Assembly (NCBI GenBank): GCA_903828235.1
Contig: CAIKLM010000122.1
Coordinates: 1-64,000 of the forward strand
Source: an uncultured beta proteobacterium
GTDB lineage: Bacteria; Pseudomonadota; Gammaproteobacteria; Burkholderiales; Burkholderiaceae_C
Length of the DNA: 64,000 nucleotides
Reading direction: 5' to 3'
The translations under genes and the position numbers were made by a program. The number at the start of each line of letters is the position of its first letter. The first letter of the stretch is position 1. This document shows positions 63,862-64,000 of this stretch, piece by piece. The notes under the pieces were generated by a model. It made no database searches and was not told the origin of the DNA. It saw nothing but the letters and a program-made list of their open reading frames with translations.

Positions 63862-64000
63862 ATGCAAGTAGACATCTCCACAGAGCTTGAATGTTCGATG
63901 GATGACGCGATCACCCATGCTGTGACTACGCGTCTGCTGAACTTTGTCGCCTACCCGCTGGTTCAGTTCACACCGCTCGAACCGCACATCTGGCCCCAGA
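63862..64000 (+). CDS. Start of an unidentified gene, cut by the window edge (SRPBCC-like)
   Basis: Forty-six codons are visible in a plus-strand frame: it opens MQVDISTELECS and continues MDDAITHAVTTRLL, NFVAYPLVQFTPLEPHIWP. The strand-helix pattern and late Phe-x-Pro-Leu recall START/SRPBCC-fold hypothetical proteins. The rest lies beyond base 64,000. A minus-strand frame over 63,772-63,987 is the alternative, but its composition is less natural. Confidence 0.5.
   Translation, partial: MQVDISTELECSMDDAITHAVTTRLLNFVAYPLVQFTPLEPHIWPQ

Overview
The window is chromosomal DNA from a very GC-rich betaproteobacterium, most likely of the order Burkholderiales. Neighbourhoods such as hemE followed by priA, a lemA/TPM-domain cluster, purU, a YheT-type hydrolase and an Arg-CCG tRNA are typical of that group. 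No species is assigned.

Layout. (1) 1-17,939 is ordinary core chromosome: tRNA-Arg, a membrane-anchored cytochrome c, a small hydrolase/purU cluster, a large secreted pullulanase-type lipoprotein, an XdhC-like protein, a three-gene partner-switching module (FHA-phosphatase, STAS antagonist, anti-sigma kinase), lemA with two TPM proteins, hemE and priA, and then only the C-terminal part of comM. (2) At about 17,940 comM is broken by a Tn7-like transposon. Its operon tnsA-tnsB-tnsC-tniQ (17,986-22,641) carries intact catalytic motifs and is followed 3 bp later by a small SNase-type nuclease. The missing N-terminal half of comM is not found in the window, so the right end probably lies beyond base 64,000 unless the locus was rearranged. 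(3) 23,092-39,741 is accessory cargo with a defence-island character: a tandem ribbon-helix-helix operon; a split N6-adenine methyltransferase with a PD-(D/E)xK-like N-terminus, plus a separate target-recognition protein; a TcmP protein; a convergent operon with a UmuD-like autoprotease regulator, a three-Cys Gp37/Gp68 (DUF5131) protein, a second TcmP and a 68-residue protein; a permuted papain-fold peptidase; and a ribbon-helix-helix-led operon with a DUF4268-type nuclease, a CoiA-like protein and an H-NS-like protein. (4) 39,742-43,021 holds five small enzyme genes all on the minus strand, separated by related intergenic repeats; it resembles a decayed gene-cassette array. (5) 43,576-63,749 is a heavy-metal resistance island: a copper/silver cus operon with a CusB-CusF fusion, a DsbA/DsbB-type pair, a czc-like HME-RND operon, czcE, and a divergent cadR/cadA pair with a DUF3703 gene. 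A new reading frame runs off the right edge.

How the genes fit together. The Tn7-like machinery explains the site-specific arrival of a large low-to-mid GC block in comM. The cargo offers anti-invader functions (methyltransferase, TcmP/DUF5131, nucleases) and metal tolerance by periplasmic capture, tripartite efflux and P-type ATPase export. The most promising candidate for an undescribed system is the operon at 30,303-33,176: a UmuD-like regulator whose start codon abuts a 7+3+7 bp palindrome, followed by the three-Cys protein, TcmP and a small protein, facing a second TcmP attached to the methyltransferase operon. All functional statements come from reading sequence motifs; no database search was possible.
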